A DNA stretch of 64,000 nt from Desmodesmus armatus (taxonomy: Eukaryota > Chlorophyta > Chlorophyceae > Sphaeropleales > Scenedesmaceae). Positions 36,361-49,494 of the stretch are shown here, piece by piece. Below the pieces are notes generated by a model. The model was not told the origin of the DNA, did no database searches, and saw only the letters and a list, made by a program, of their open reading frames with translations. Where the stretch lies: positions 464,501-528,500 of the forward strand of contig VIIQ02000559.1 in assembly GCA_007449985.2 (NCBI GenBank), in the 5' to 3' direction. The stretch's first letter is position 1, and every line of letters begins with the position of its first letter. The position numbers were made by a program, and so were the translations under genes.

Positions 36361-38145
36361 GAGGCAGCTGGCGGCAACAGGGTCCCACAGGCACCTAGCA
36401 CGGCAGCTGCCACAGCCGCCGCAGCATCCGGTGCGGCAGCAAGCTCTGAATTTGACGATGACAGCAGCGGGGACAGCAGCATGGTCGCGATCGAGCTCCA
36501 TAGGGCTATCAAGCAGTTGTCTGCGTTTTCCACCTTGTTTCAGCAGCAGCTGCAGGGAACGCAGCCTGCAGGCCTGACAATCACGGCCGCCATGGAGGCC
36601 TGTGGCTGCAGCACTCTTGTGGAGCTCGAAATGCTTGCTGTAGTCTGCATGAATGTGTTGGTGTTGGCAGCACATCCCTCGGACACGAGGCCAGCAGCTT
36701 GGGCGGAGCCGGCGGAGCAGCAGTTCATTCGTCAGCTTGTTGAGCATTGGGAGGAATGGACGCAGGGCGTGCTGAAGATGCTGCAGTGGTTGCAGGTCCA
36801 TGAGGCAGTCAGGGCGGCTGCAGTCCACCTCTTCGAGGACTTGCAGGCCTATCAGGCCGAGCAGCAGCAGCAGCAGCAGCAGGAGCAGGTGGCAGATGGG
36901 GACCCGGCAGCAGCAGCAGCAGCTGGCAGTACTGGCTGGCAGAGGGCCAGTGCCGTTGCTGCTGATGCTGCACTGCCAGGCCCTGGCGCCTCTTGTAGTA
37001 CTGGAGCTGCCGCTGCTGCTGCCGCTGCCGCCAGCACTGCTGCTGCGGCAGCAGCGGCAGGCACTACTTCTGCTGCCGGCGCTGATGTTGGTGTACATCA
37101 CCTAGCCCTGCAGCGTGGCCAGGGAGCACCAGCAGCAGCGAGTGCTGCTTCTGCTGCTGCTGCACAGCCGCAGTCGGCGGCCAGCAATGCCGACGTCGCT
37201 GCAGAGGTGTCCAGCCCTCAGCAGCAGCAGCAGCAGCAGGCAGCTGGCAGTGGGGCCCCACAGGCACAAAGCACAGCAGCTCCTGCGGCTGCTGCAGGCG
37301 CCACCCCGTCCGCAGCACCAGCGGCAGCCGCAGCAGCCAGTGAGGCAGGCAGCTGGCATGGCGAGGATGCTGGTAGCACAGGGGCCAGCAGCAGCTTTAT
37401 TGAGCAAGTTTACAGGGCAGTCGAGCAGGTGTCTGACTTTAGCACCTGGCTGCAGCAGCAGCTGCATGAGCCGTCTCAAGCTCCTCAGGGCCCATCTGTC
37501 AGGACCATGATGGAACAGTGTGGCTGCAGCACACCTGAGGAGCTGATATTGCGTGCTTCAATCAGCCATGGTGTGTTGCTGCTGGTAGCAGTTCACTTGG
37601 ACGGCAGCTTGGCAGAAGAAGGGAACCCGGAAGTGCAGGCGTTCATGCGTGCTCTTGCCGGCGAATGGGAGGAGCAGCAGCAGGGCGTGCTGCAGCTGTT
37701 GCATTCGCTCCACGTTGACGAGCGTGTCAGAGCGGCTTTAGCTAACTTCTTGGACTACGTGCAAAGTTACGCAGAGCAGCAGCAGCAGGTGGCAGATGGG
37801 GGGCAGGCGGCCGCAGCAGCGGGCAGCAGTGGAGCAGGGGGCAGTGCCGCAGCTGATGTACAAGGATCTGGGATGCCTGGCAGCAGTGCAGGCAGTGGGG
37901 AGTCTTCGCCTCTGGGAGAGCCTTCCCCTCCTGGCTCTCCTGCTGCATCTGTTCTGCGCTTGAAGGGCGGCAGGGGCGGCGGGAGCCCTGCTGTGTCAGA
38001 CACGGGGGAGCTCAGCACAGAGCATGGCAGCTCGGAGGACGAGGCAACAACAGATGCCAGCTCAGAGCAGCAAGAGCAGCAGCAGCAGCAGGAGAATGTC
38101 CTGCAAGCGGCGGCAGCTGCAGGTGCAGGCACAGAGGCTTCTAGC

Positions 38146-38200
<55 letters not shown>

Positions 38201-39823
38201 GTGGTGGTGGTACTGCTGGCAAACGTTCAGGTGTCGCAGCATACTCATCCCCGGGGCCGGCAGGGACTGTTCCTGTCACGCGTGCTGACGCTACAACTGC
38301 CTCCCTGTTGGGCAGATCACCTGCTCAACAAGCGGCACTCAGCGCTGCTCGGGGCGCTGCAGTCAGGCGCAACAGCAGCAGCAGCAGCGGGCAGGTGCCC
38401 ATCAGACGGCACCTACATGCCCGCCGCACTCCTCAGCCACGGCAGCAGCAGCAGCAGCATGCCGGCACGTGCATGACCCCAGCTTGCCGTGGCTGCAGAG
38501 ATCACGATGCTGCTGCCATCGCTGCTCAGCGAGCCGGCCTGCGTGCTGACCAGCAGCAGGGCGCTGACTGGCTGACTGCGCTAGCGCAGCTGGCACATGC
38601 AGCAGATGATCCCAGCATCAGCGCCGCTGCATGGCAGGCAGCAGGGCAGCAGTTCGCAGCACTGCACCAACAGGTTGACTCGGATGCTGCAGGGCGGCAC
38701 GAAAAGGCGTTGCGCTACCTTGAGCAACCTGAACTCCCTTCAGAGCAGCTGCAGCAGCCGCAGCCGTCAACACACCGGCAGCAGGACTGGCAGCAGCAGC
38801 AGCAGCAGCCGGCACAGCAGCCGGCACAGCAGCCGCTGCCCCGGCAGCCGGCACATCAGCAGGACCCCCAGCAGCAGCGGCGGCTGGTCGTTCAGCCAGG
38901 AGCTGGCCTTGCAGGTCCACCCCGGCCGTCTGGGTCCAAGCTCCGAGGGGGCTGGCTGGCCCGCAGTAGTGCTGGCACAACATCAGCCTCTGACATCGCC
39001 AGTGCTGCACCAGGCGGCTCGCAACTCCCCCAGCAGCAGCAGTTGCTGTTGGCGGCAGAGTTGCAGGCAGGTAGAGACCCTGATCCAAGCATGCCGTGCG
39101 ACGGTGGGTCCAGTGAGCAGGCTGCTGACCCAGACTACCTTGCATTCCTCCAGCAGGAGATCATGCAGCAAGGCCCTGAGGCAGTATCACCACCACCACC
39201 AGCAGCAGCAGCAGCGGCGGCACCGGACGGGCTCGACCTGCAGCAGCAGGGTGCTGTCGCCGGTGACGATGCTGCCAGCCAGGCTGGCAGCGGCAATAGC
39301 GGCAGCATCAGCCCTGCTGCTGGGGCAGGCGATGCTGCGGTCATGCAGCAGTTCCTGGAGTGGACTGGAGGGTTGGGCTCTACAGATGATGCAGGAGGCA
39401 GCGGCAGTGACACCCAGGCGGCAGCAGCAGCAGTAGCAGCAGGGCTGGGTGGTAGCTCCCTTGGCAGCATTGGGGACAGCTGGCAAGGCTCCGAGGTCTT
39501 GGAGGATGTTTTTCCCGCTACAGGAGGAGCATTCCAGGGGTCCCCTGGAACAGGTGTGTTGCCAGAGGCTGCGGACGCCACTGCTGCCGCTGAAGGTGGC
39601 AGCAATGGCGATGGCAGCAGTGGCGGCGGCAGCGACGGCTGCAGCAGCCAAGGGTCTGACGGCACTGCTGCTGGCACTGCCGAAGTTGGCAGCGCAGATG
39701 GGTTGCTGGGTGGGAAAGATCTGGGCTGCCGCCGCCCCCAGGGCATCAGGTCTTCGTTGCCTGCAAGCCTGCGCATCCCTGCTGCTGCTGCTGCTGGCGG
39801 TGGCACTGCTGTTGGAGGTTGCA

Positions 39824-39856
<33 letters not shown>

Positions 39857-42800
39857 GCACTGCTGCTGTACAGCATGCATTTCCAGAGGCTCAGCCGGAG
39901 GCTGCAGGGTTTAGTGCTGCCTCTGACGACGGCAGCGGCAGCGATGGCGGCGGCAGCGATGTCAGCGGCAGCGGCGGCAGCAGCGATGGGTCTGAAGGCA
40001 CTGCCAGTGGTGGCAGCGATGCGGAGCCTCTTAGTGAAGAGGATCGGGGCAGCCCTGCACGCCATGTAGCTGGCTCCTCATTGCCTGCAAGTCTGCGCAA
40101 TGCAGCTGCGGCTGCGGCCCGACGGACAGCAGCAACTGCTGCTGCAGCAGCACAGGCAGAGCCGGGATCCGACAGTTGGGAGACTGTCAGCGACGTTGCA
40201 GGGGGCAGTGCCGGCAGCAGTCCATCACACCCTGCGCCGCCAATGGGGTCAGCTGCAGCAGCTGCAGCAGCACAGGCAGAGCTGGGGTCAGATGGGTCTG
40301 GCAGCGACACTGACCCTGACAGCCTTGGCAGCAGCAGCCCAATACATCAGGCCCGCCCCGCAAGGTCAGCTGCAGCAGCAGCAGCAGCAGCAGGGCAGGC
40401 AATGCTGGCGTCTGATGGGACAGAGACTGGCAGCGACACTGTTGAGGACAGCGCTGCCAGCAGCCCACTGCTGCCCGCCTCCCCTGCTGGGTCAGCAGCA
40501 GCAGCAGCAGCAGTTGGAGCAGCAGCGCTTAGGTATGACGGGTCGGACTCTGGCAGCGACACAGATGTAGTCAGCAGCGGCAGCAGCAGCCCAGACTGTC
40601 CTGTGCAGCATGTAGGGTCAGCTCCAGCAGCAGCAGCAGCAGCAGCAGCAGCTGGTGATGCAGCCGCGAGTGAGGAAGGCAGCGACTATGAAGATGACTA
40701 TGAGCTCGAGGAGGGCGAGTGTGAAGATGAGTGTGAAGACGAGTATGAAGATGAGTGTGAGGGAGAAGGGGAGGATGAGGGGGAGGAGGAAGGCACTGAG
40801 ACTGCCAGTGCAGGTTCTGCGGGTGGTGACATCAATGGGTGGGGCGGGTATTCAACCACAGATGAGTTCAAGCACAGCATGGAGTTGCTGCTGTCATTTT
40901 GGCAGGAGCGGCAGCGGCAGCAGCAGCAGCGGCAGCAGCAGCGGCGGCGGTTCACGCTGCTCACAGAACAGGTTGTTTCCAACTTCAAGCCGTCTAAGAA
41001 GAAGGAGTACTTTGATGTTCTCAACACTGAGGAGGCAGCTGCATGGATCGACCTGCTGCTAGTGGTCATTGCTAAGGAGGCGGAATATGAGGACCACATT
41101 CGGCAGTAAGCGGGGAGCTGCAGGTAGTGGAGACCGGCTGTTTGTGCATATCATGATGACTAGCGTGACACCCGTGGCATCATGCCACGGCCCCAAGGTT
41201 AGATGATGTGTTTGCAATTTGAGCCCGCCTGAACAACCCTGCTGTCAACATCTGCCCGCCCATGTGTTGGCTGCTCCTCCCCCTCGCCCCCTTCTCATCA
41301 TCCACCCTCCCTGCACGGCGTGTACACATCACGCCAGAAGATGCAGCACTAGTGTGCTTGTGGTGCTGTGTTATGCCATAGTTTGGTGGGCGGTTGCTGC
41401 TGGCTCGCTCTGACACAGCAGCCAATGCGCCCTCAATCACCTTGATGGGGCCCAAAACAGCAGCGCGTGTTGCCTGTATAAATGAAGCCAGTTGGAAGTT
41501 CACTACAGCATGACTTGACAAGCTCCATGCAACTCCCCAGGGCAGCTGGGGCACTCACATGTGGTGCATCTGCACGCCATGGGGCACCCATTCCGCCAGC
41601 TCTCACTCTGATCTACAGTCAGTTTTGACCGTTTAAGGTTTAGGGTTGGTTTTGACTGTCTGTGCTGTGCTGTGCTGTGCTGTGCTGCTGCTTGAATGCC
41701 ACAGGCTGCTGGACTGTGCCGTGGACCTTCCCATGGACGAGGTGGTGGATGTTGACTTCGATGCGTGCGCTGCTGACTGGGAGAGTTTGCAGGTGCGTGG
41801 TGTGACAGCTCGGTTTTTCGAACAGTTTCGAACCCTGTACTGCATGGGTTGGCTTGGTGTGCCCGTCGGCTGGTGCGACTCTGCATATTTTAGCTGCTGA
41901 GATGTGTTCAGCCTTGATTTGGAGAGCATCAAAAGGCATTTGTGGTTCACCATCACCAATAGAGAGGATGGAGTGTAAATGCATGCAGGTGCCGCATGAG
42001 CAACGTGTCTGCTCACTAGTGCCAGGGAGGGTTGATCCCTCATTGCTTGATGTTGGTTTGAGGAACAGTCCTACATCAACAGGGAATTTTTGTGTGGATA
42101 AAGCTGTGTGTTGCAATGCTCGGTTTGCCTCGTGCTGCAAGCTTCTAGCACAACTGCCGCAGTGGCAAGGGTTTGGCAATGTAATCATGTTGTCACGGGT
42201 GGCTGCTGATGAGTGATGTCATTTCCTGGAGTGCATGAGCACCTGAGGAATCGGTGGAGGCATGGCGGCTCACAGGGTGTCATGCTCTGTCCGTGTCTCT
42301 GAGTGCTGCCGCTGATGCCTCCGCTGTCAATGCAGGCCGAGCTGAGTGACCCTAGCATGTGTGCGCTGATGCACCTGGCTCTGAAGTCAGACCTCTCGAG
42401 CTTCTTTCATGGAGACGAACACATGCAAACTGCAGAACATTTCACGGATGTGCTGTTGAACCTGGTCGATACGGCCTACAAGGAGGTGAGTTGGTTGTGA
42501 AAGCAGTGGTTCAGGGTCCAGGGGGTGTGGGTTTTAGGGTACCCTTGAACCCTACTCCGCTTAGGGTTGCTCAGGGTGGGCGGCCTGGAACCCTCGTCCG
42601 TTTCAGAGTTTTACTGGGTAGCCCTGAACCCTAGTCCGGTTAGGGCAGTTCAGGATAGCCCTGGCAACCAATCCGTCAAGACTCTTGACGGTCAATGAGT
42701 TCACCTCCCCAGCCTTGCATCCCTCCTGCACAACCCCCGGCAGGTGCTGGATTTTGCCAAACACTTACCCAAGTCGATGGAGTCATGGGACGACGACATC

Positions 42801-45800
42801 AACAACGGGGCGTGGCAGCCCCTCCAAGACTCCCGCAGCAGCAGCAGCAGCACCCGTCTGGGACGCAGTAGAGCCGCGCAACCCCCTCCAAAAAAGGTGG
42901 GTGTGAGGCTCTTGGCTGTAGCAGAGCTGGGTGGCTTTCAGGATGCGTTTGAATACAGTTATGGGGTCAATGATGCAGTGTTGATGGCACACGATGCTCA
43001 GGCATGCATCATTCACAAGTTGTGAGGAGGGTGTCCATGTTTGTAGCTGTTCACATCCTTCGCTAGGGTTTACATGCCCGTGGCCATGATTGTACGGTGG
43101 GCTGCTACGCAGCCCTTGGGCAATAGCCACAGGAAGATGTACCGCCGACTCATGCAGCTTTGTCGTAACAGTGCCGACACAAAGCTCGGCAAGAACAAGA
43201 GGCTGAGGGTTCTGCACATCAGGCCGCATGGCATCTGCGCCGAACCCACAGCATCGCACACCGTGGTGGCTCTATTCTGTGTGTTGCTTGCAGGGCTGCA
43301 TAGGGCTGCCTGACATCGTGGCGCAATCGGTGCAGGATGTGTCAGCAGCATTGCGGCAGCTGGGGCCGTTGGAAGCTGCTGAGGGGTTTTGGAGGCCTGA
43401 GGAGCTGCAAGATGAGCTGCTGAAGAGGTGAGTGGTGTGGTTGCTGGAATGCTGCTGCTGCTGCAGCATAGGCATGAAGAGGCTTGGTGGGGACGGAACA
43501 GCTGCACTCACAGGCTGGGAGTATGGGTGACACACAGGTGCTGCAACTGCCACAGCAAGGAGTACACATTTTCCGTGCTTACATTATCGTGTGACGTGAA
43601 TGGGTTGTGCTATGCTGTGCTGTGCTGCAGGAAGCATGTTGCAGTGGCTGCTAAGGAGTGGGTGAAGCTCTTTGAGGACACCAGGGAAGGCCTGGAGAAA
43701 CTGGCCCGGCTGGATGCATGGCTGGGTCACACAGGACGAAAGATGCAGGTAGGTGGACTGCTCTGGTTGTGACTCAGTGTCAGCGTGCACAGGTGGGGGG
43801 TGTGGGGGTCTAGCATGCTAGACATGCACACCCCTCTCAGCCTCAACTGTCACGACTGGGCGCGTGGCTGAGTCACACAGGATGCAAGATGCAGGTAGAT
43901 GGACTGCTCTGGTTGCGACTGCATTGTCAGCGTGACCGGCGCTCTTGAGCAATACACACAAGAGAGATAGGGAGAGAGATAATGCGGAGTAGCAGGCACA
44001 CCGCGTTTGAGTCGCCACGTCCCCACCATGCCCGCAGGTGCACAATACACCCTAGGGGTATCAACACACACAAAGGTCATGCTGCATCACCTCGCCTGCT
44101 TTACCAGTAGACCACCCCAAGTAGACACCCACACTGCACCTTGTTGCGTCACCAACATGCAAGGGCGCTCTTGCTGCTGAAAGCAGCTTGGGTGTGCTGT
44201 CGGCTGATCGTGCGAACGTCCATGCATGTTGTGCCTGCGTGCTGTATCGCAGAAGGAGCTGAAGCGACTGCGTCCACTTCAGCGTGTGTTGTGGAGCGAT
44301 CATGGCGACCCTGTGCTGTTGAGCATGCACCATCATCACCTGAGCAGCGCCGGTGCGAGCTTGCAGCAATCTCTGGTGTCGACCGTGTATGCACACAAGT
44401 TGCTGCGCGCGGCGTTTGAGGGTGACATGGGTCGCGATGGGTGGGGCGTGCTGCATCGCGCCTTGCGCCTTACTGCTGAGTTGCGCATACGTGTGGAGGT
44501 GAGCGTACAATGGAAGAGATGTGTCGACAGACGGGGTGCTGCATATGTGACCCAGCACCAAAGCGGTGTTCTGGTGCAGTCACAGGTGTTGATTGAATAT
44601 GAGGGGTGCTGTTTGTGAAAATTGAGGGCTTGCAAGTGTCGACCTCTTCAAGCATGCTCTTTCATCTGCACATCCTTCATAATTGTTACGATTGTCTGCT
44701 GCTGGCCCTGCTTGTGTGTAGGGCCAGAGTCTCTTGATGGAGGCCCATGATTCTCTCAGGCTGAACATCAACGACATCGCTGGCTCCCTTCTGCATTATG
44801 TGATCAGCATGAGCCCATGCATCCCAGAAGTACCTTTGACTTGGGAGCAGCTGGCGGAGACCACCTTGTGGTGGGATGCTGCTGACATGCAAAGGGTAAG
44901 TGCTGGGTTTTGGGGTGCGTGTCGTGTCTGTGGGTCAGCTTGTTCCTATTTTTTTGCAACTGTGCAGTACACAGCGGCAGCGGCAAAATTTGTGCAGCCC
45001 AGGCCAAGCTCAGCAAACCCACAAGGGAGCCAGAGACTTATTGGGGACCATGAGAGAATTTCAGGCACCTCCAGGATGCCCTAAATGCCCTAAATGCAGA
45101 GACTGTTTGTGAGGGTGTTGGTGTCCTGAGGCACGTGCATGTGGTGCTGTTGCCAGCAGCTGTCCAAAGGAAACGGCTCTTTGAGTGGAGGATCAGGTTT
45201 GTTATGCAGGCTGGGGTGTCTGCTTTGATGCCTTTCAGTCCCTCCTGCTCCTGTTGTAGTTCTAGGCAGCCAGGCAGCTCCGCATGCCCTGTTGCTGTTC
45301 TGCAGCCGACAACGCCCTGTGTGCTCCTCACCCCACCAGCCGCTCACCTGCTGCCGTGCTTGCTGCACCACCACCTTGTCCTACCCCTGCAGCTTTTCAG
45401 GCTGGTATCCACTCTGGAGCTGCCGATCGCGCGCTGGTGGTGGCTGCTGCCAAACAGGGAGCCTGACATAGTCCTGCAGGGTGCAGTGAAGGAAAGGGCA
45501 GACGGGTACACACTCCCCTACATGGCGCCTTGCTTCCGCCCCCGCGGCAGTAACACTTCTGCCAAGCAGCACGTCAGGGGCGTCGGCATCAAACGGCAGC
45601 TGACAGGGACGCCTGCTGTCACTGCTAGCAGCAGCAGCAGCGATGAGGATGCCGCTGCCGCTGCCGCTGCCGCTGCCGCTGCTGCTGCTGCTGCTGCTGC
45701 CAGGCGGAGATACCGTAATAAGGACGCATGCAGCAGCAGCAAGCATCCGGAATCTATCGATCCTCTGGTGCTTACAGGGTACAGCAGCTCAGGGGACGAG

Positions 45801-48663
45801 GGGGCGGTTTTGGCAGCGGCAGAAGCCAACTGGAGGTCCGCAGAGGCTGCGCACAGAGCTGCACAGGCAGAAAGTGAGTCTCCAGAGGAGTGGGAGCGAG
45901 ACCCTGCAGTGCGGCTGGGGAAGGCTGCTCAGAAGCGAAGCAAGCTGCAGAAGCTGCGGTTATCGTTTGAGCGGCACTCCCAGGAATGCCAGCAGCTGCT
46001 GTGGGCGCAGCCGCAGACGGAGGAGTGGCAGCAGATGTGTGAGGACAGCATGCGATGCCACCCGCTGCACTCTGACACCACCAGTAGCTGCTCCCGCAGT
46101 AGCTCGAGCGCTACCAGCAGTGGGAGTGAGGGTGGGAGTGGCATCGACTCGACACAGCAGCGCAGCAGCCGCACGATCACCACCGCAGTGGTAGCAGGGT
46201 TCAGGACGGTCGAGCAGCGGCAGCAGCGGCAGGGCGAGAGGCGCATTCGGAGGTTCAACAAATCGATTTGGCAGTACTTGTGGGGTGGGTGGCGCCCGTG
46301 GCACGTGCAGCGCGCAAAGGCTCTGACTCAGCGGCAGCTGCAGCTCAATAGGGTGCTGCAGCTGCAGTACCATGCACACCAGGGCTGGGCGGAGTGGTGC
46401 AGCAGCAGCGAAGCGGGCGGGACGCCGCTGCCGCCGCTGCAGCAGGGGCCGCCGTTGCTTCGGCTTGCTGCTGCTGCTATGAAGCTGCTCGACGCTGCAG
46501 CTCCTGCCGTTGCTGCCGGCACGGATGCAGGGGTTACATCAGAGGAGCGTCTGGTATATGTAACCCTCTGTCAGGATCACTCTGCAGCAGACCGACCTGC
46601 AGGCGGGAGTGGGTTGGAGCAGGCAGCAGGGTTCCTGCTGCGGCACATGCAGTGCACAGCAGTTGAGACGTCACCCGGAGAGGCTGCTGCTGTTGCTGTT
46701 GCTGACCTTCTGCGGCAGCAGGTGCATGATGTGGACAAAGTGCAGTCCTCGATCTTGGCCTGGCAGGGGGTGTTAGTGCCAGCAGCCGCAGACAAGCGTG
46801 GTGTTGACCGCGCAGGCGCTGCCCTGCGTGTGTGTGCCGCGGAGCAGCAGCTGCAGCAGCAGGGTGAGGCTGGTGAGTCGACAAGGCAGTTGCTGTGGCA
46901 GCTGATGGGTCAGGTGAAGCCTGCTGCATGCCACTGGTACCAGCATGGAGCTGCTTACCACTCACAACAGCAGCAGCAGCAGCAGACGCTGGCTGGGAGA
47001 AGAAGGCGGCTAGCGGCAGCGGGTGGGGTGGCAGCAGCCTCTGTTGCTGTTCCTGAGTGCACCAGCCCCGCCCTGTGGTCCATTCTGACCCGCAGCCTAG
47101 CCTCAGACCTGCTGCTGGTGCCTCCCAGCATCAGGGACTTGGTGGGCAACGGCTGGGCAGCAGGGGCAGGCAGGCTAGAGGATTGCGGGGGCGGCGGCAG
47201 CAGTGGCAGCAGCAACAGCAGCAGCAGCGGGGCAGCGAGGATGCTGGTGGTGCAGTATGCGCGGGCAGCTCGGCAGCAGTTCGTGCAGGTGAGTTTTTGT
47301 GCTGAAGATGCCTGCTGCATTGGCTGTTTGGCTGCAACAGATACGTAGCAGTGCCGTCATGCATCAACACAAACAGGGCATATGCAGTGGTGGGTCACTG
47401 CTTGGCGTGGCTGATACAGGCACCGTGTGCCGGCTGTTTTCGCTCTTGCTGAACATGTTACCGGTTGTGGCATGGAGCTCGCTCTGCAGCTCATGTGTGG
47501 AACATCTGGGCCGTTGCTCAACTTTCCTCTGCAGGCAATGTGCATATTTGCATCAGTACTTACTGTCAAATGCTTGACAGCAAGTGCTCCTGCGACACCC
47601 TCCCCACTGCCTCGCCTGCCCGCTCACCCACGCAACCACCTCAAAAGGGTGCCAGCCAGCGCTGCAAGTCTCTTTCTTCGCTTGAATTGATGCACATGCA
47701 ACATGCGACCTGTCCCCTCCCTCTTTTCCTCCCTGCCTGCCGCCTGCCCACCCCAATGTGTGAATCGTGTCGCAGGGGTACCAGCCCACCACCTTGGTGT
47801 GTCAGCTGTTGTCGCTGCAGCTGCTGGCCGAGGATGATGACTGCCTGGCAGAGCTGCAGCCACACGCTGCACGGCAAGTGAATGCCGCCCTGGCCGCACA
47901 CACAGCTGCTGCAGGGGCTGGCATGGTGCCCGGTCTGGCTGTCGCAGCCACACTCTCAGGGGAGCCTGCCGGGCCCTTCTCTGCCCAGCACCTCTCAAGT
48001 GCTGCGGCGCCGGCGCAGGACCCTCAGCAAGCATGCACGACAGGGCAAGGTCCTGACCCTAGCAGTAGCAGTACAGCAGGTGCGAGCAGCGCTGCAGGCA
48101 CGAGCGACAGCGTGAGCGCCGTGCAGCTGCCGCATCTGGGCGTTTTCCAGCTCGCTGCGCAGCTGCTGTGCTTCGCCGGCAGTCCGGAGCCCACACTGCC
48201 CTGGCTTCAGCTGCTGGTTCGCTACCACGCTCTTGCAGACGGCTTTGAGCAGCAGAGCAAGGAGGCCGCGGTCTTTCCGATTGCAGCTGAAGGTAGTGAT
48301 GAGGATGACGAGGATGATGCCAAGCCATCAGTTCTGAGCCCGGGGGAAGCTGCTAGTGAGCCGCAGGGGCGTGTGGCAGCAATGGCAGCTGCTCTGTCAT
48401 CTTTTGGGATCCCACTGCCGCTGCAACTGCTTTCCGTGCACGTCAGCATGTTCACCACGTTTAGCCAGTGTCAGCGCATGCCAGTTGCTGCGAGTTCTGT
48501 TGAGACAGCAGCGTGGCCTGCACTGCAGCAGCTGCGGCTCAAAAGCAACGCAGAAATGCGGTCAGCGCCGCACCTGCAGCAGCAGCACGGCACCCTACAG
48601 CAGCCTCATGCTGGGCACCACAAGCAGCAGCAGCAGCACAAGCACCACACACAGGACAAACAC

Positions 48664-48697
<34 letters not shown>

Positions 48698-49494
48698 CCG
48701 CTGGGTCAGACTTGAGCGAGCGCGTGGACGGCATTTGCAGCACCCTGCATTGGCTGCACGCTGACAGGCTGCTGCAGGTGAGCCCTGGCAGCTGGCAACA
48801 GCATCTGGCACAGCAGCTGCTGGGGAGCGGCAGCAGCAGCAGCAGAGACATGCTGCTGTTGGCAGACCGGGCCTGTGACTGGTGCACTGGGCCACTGCAG
48901 CAGCAGCAGTCAGCAAGGCCTGCATCACTGGCTGCGGCTGCGGCTGCAGCTGCAGCAGGTCTGCAAGGCACTGGCAGCAGCAGCAGCAGCAGCAGCAGGG
49001 GTGTGGGGCTGCTGGGCTGTCCCAGCTGTGGTGCTGCTCAGTACTGCAGCCGGCAGTGTGCTGATGCAGCAAAAAAGGTGCACAACGCCAACTGCTGGTG
49101 AGCGGGTTGCTTTGGGCAGCTGGAATGTTGACACATGGTGTCTAGCCTTTTCTCCCTTGGATGATGTCAATCCTGCTTACTGTGCATGCGGGAGTTTTTC
49201 GGGCACTCTCTGCAAGGGGTCTCTGCCTATGCGTCGCTTCTGTACTTGGCTCATGTGTTTGGAATGAATTGTGAAGGAGGATGCATCGCTGACAGACAAA
49301 ATTTCACACTGCCAGCTCGCGTCGACTGTGCTGGGGCCATATGCCGGTGCGTTGTTTGTGTTTTATTGCGCTGCAGGCGTCTGCAGGCGTTGGCGCGCAA
49401 CGGGCTGTGCTGGCAGCAGCCTGGCTACCAGCGCTCACCCAGCAGCAGCAGGTCACGCTCCTTCTGGGACCTGGCAGCTGTGGAGCAGGCGTGA
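30643..49494 (+). CDS. Giant MYND zinc-finger protein, copy B
   Basis: Sixteen exons: 30643-30739, 30801-31404, 31698-32092, 32850-33355, 35126-35542, 36084-41105, 41705-41792, 42336-42485, 42744-42896, 43294-43427, 43631-43748, 44253-44498, 44722-44895, 45393-47288, 47776-49097, 49377-49494. Phases agree throughout except exon 3, which needs two frame corrections (near 31712 and between 31850 and 31985) relative to copy A. The product is about 3800 residues. Exon 6 alone is 5 kb of poly-Gln/Ala/Ser and acidic repeats, with two copies of a helical module (CGCSTLVELEML, CGCSTPEELILR). Exon 15 ends in a MYND finger: C48874, C48883, C49018, C49027, C49045, C49057, H49081, C49093. About 44 low-complexity residues separate the second and third Cys. 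The last exon continues WRLQALARNGLCW. MYND fingers bind proline-rich partners; the function here is unknown. Confidence 0.82.
32405..32431. repeat. (GT)n microsatellite
   Basis: An uninterrupted GT run in intron 3 of copy B. It immediately precedes the minisatellite carrying decoy acceptors. Confidence 0.9.
32455..32870 (+). repeat. Minisatellite of intron end plus first bases of exon 4
   Basis: The sequence around the exon-4 acceptor (TTCCCTAG then GCCTCCCTGCATCAGTCC, real site at 32850) is preceded by three related units at about 32467, 32587 and 32703. Two keep CCTAGGCCTCCC and are usable decoy acceptors; the middle one reads CCTCATCCTCCC and has lost the AG. Units are about 115-135 bp and pyrimidine-rich. 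Confidence 0.85.
33780..34815 (+). mobile_element. 5'-truncated LINE (non-LTR retrotransposon) fragment
   Basis: The open frame ending TGA at 34812-34814 matches the C-terminus of chlorophyte L1-like reverse transcriptases: RPIMYHWVVLAARWW, a FDVARNLAQLRIGSAHLEIE block, then a zinc-binding motif C-x2-C (RLCRLCC) ... DLKHFLLECP (H-x4-C), and YDDLRAACPAFP. The polymerase core and endonuclease are missing. It lies wholly inside intron 4 of copy B (33356-35125), in the same orientation as the host gene. Exact borders and target-site duplications were not identified; a GGGG..GGGTTTTTCCCC hairpin at 34979-35000 may belong to its 3' tail. Confidence 0.75.
42500..42670 (+). repeat. Short tandem repeat of CCCTGAACCCTAGTCCG-type units
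   Basis: In intron 8 of copy B, three diverged units of about 55-65 bp contain GAACCCT(A/C)(C/G)TCCG followed by TTAGGG or TTCAGAG. The embedded TTTTAGGGT and TTAGGG words resemble plant or algal telomere repeats but are not in head-to-tail arrays. Confidence 0.6.
43850..43935 (+). repeat. Partial duplicate of exon 11 tail and its donor
   Basis: Repeats the end of exon 11 of copy B (TGGCTG.GTCACACAGGA..AAGATGCAG) and the following intron GTAG.TGGACTGCTCTGGTTG. The copy keeps a CAG|GTAGAT donor. The real exon ends at 43748; the copy's donor is near 43893. Confidence 0.85.

Noticed and set aside
45000..45392. Possible extra exon of copy B between 44896 and 45392
   Set aside because: The direct join of 44895 to 45393 keeps phase 0 and matches copy A (1104 joined to 525). 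The open frame here runs into the intron.
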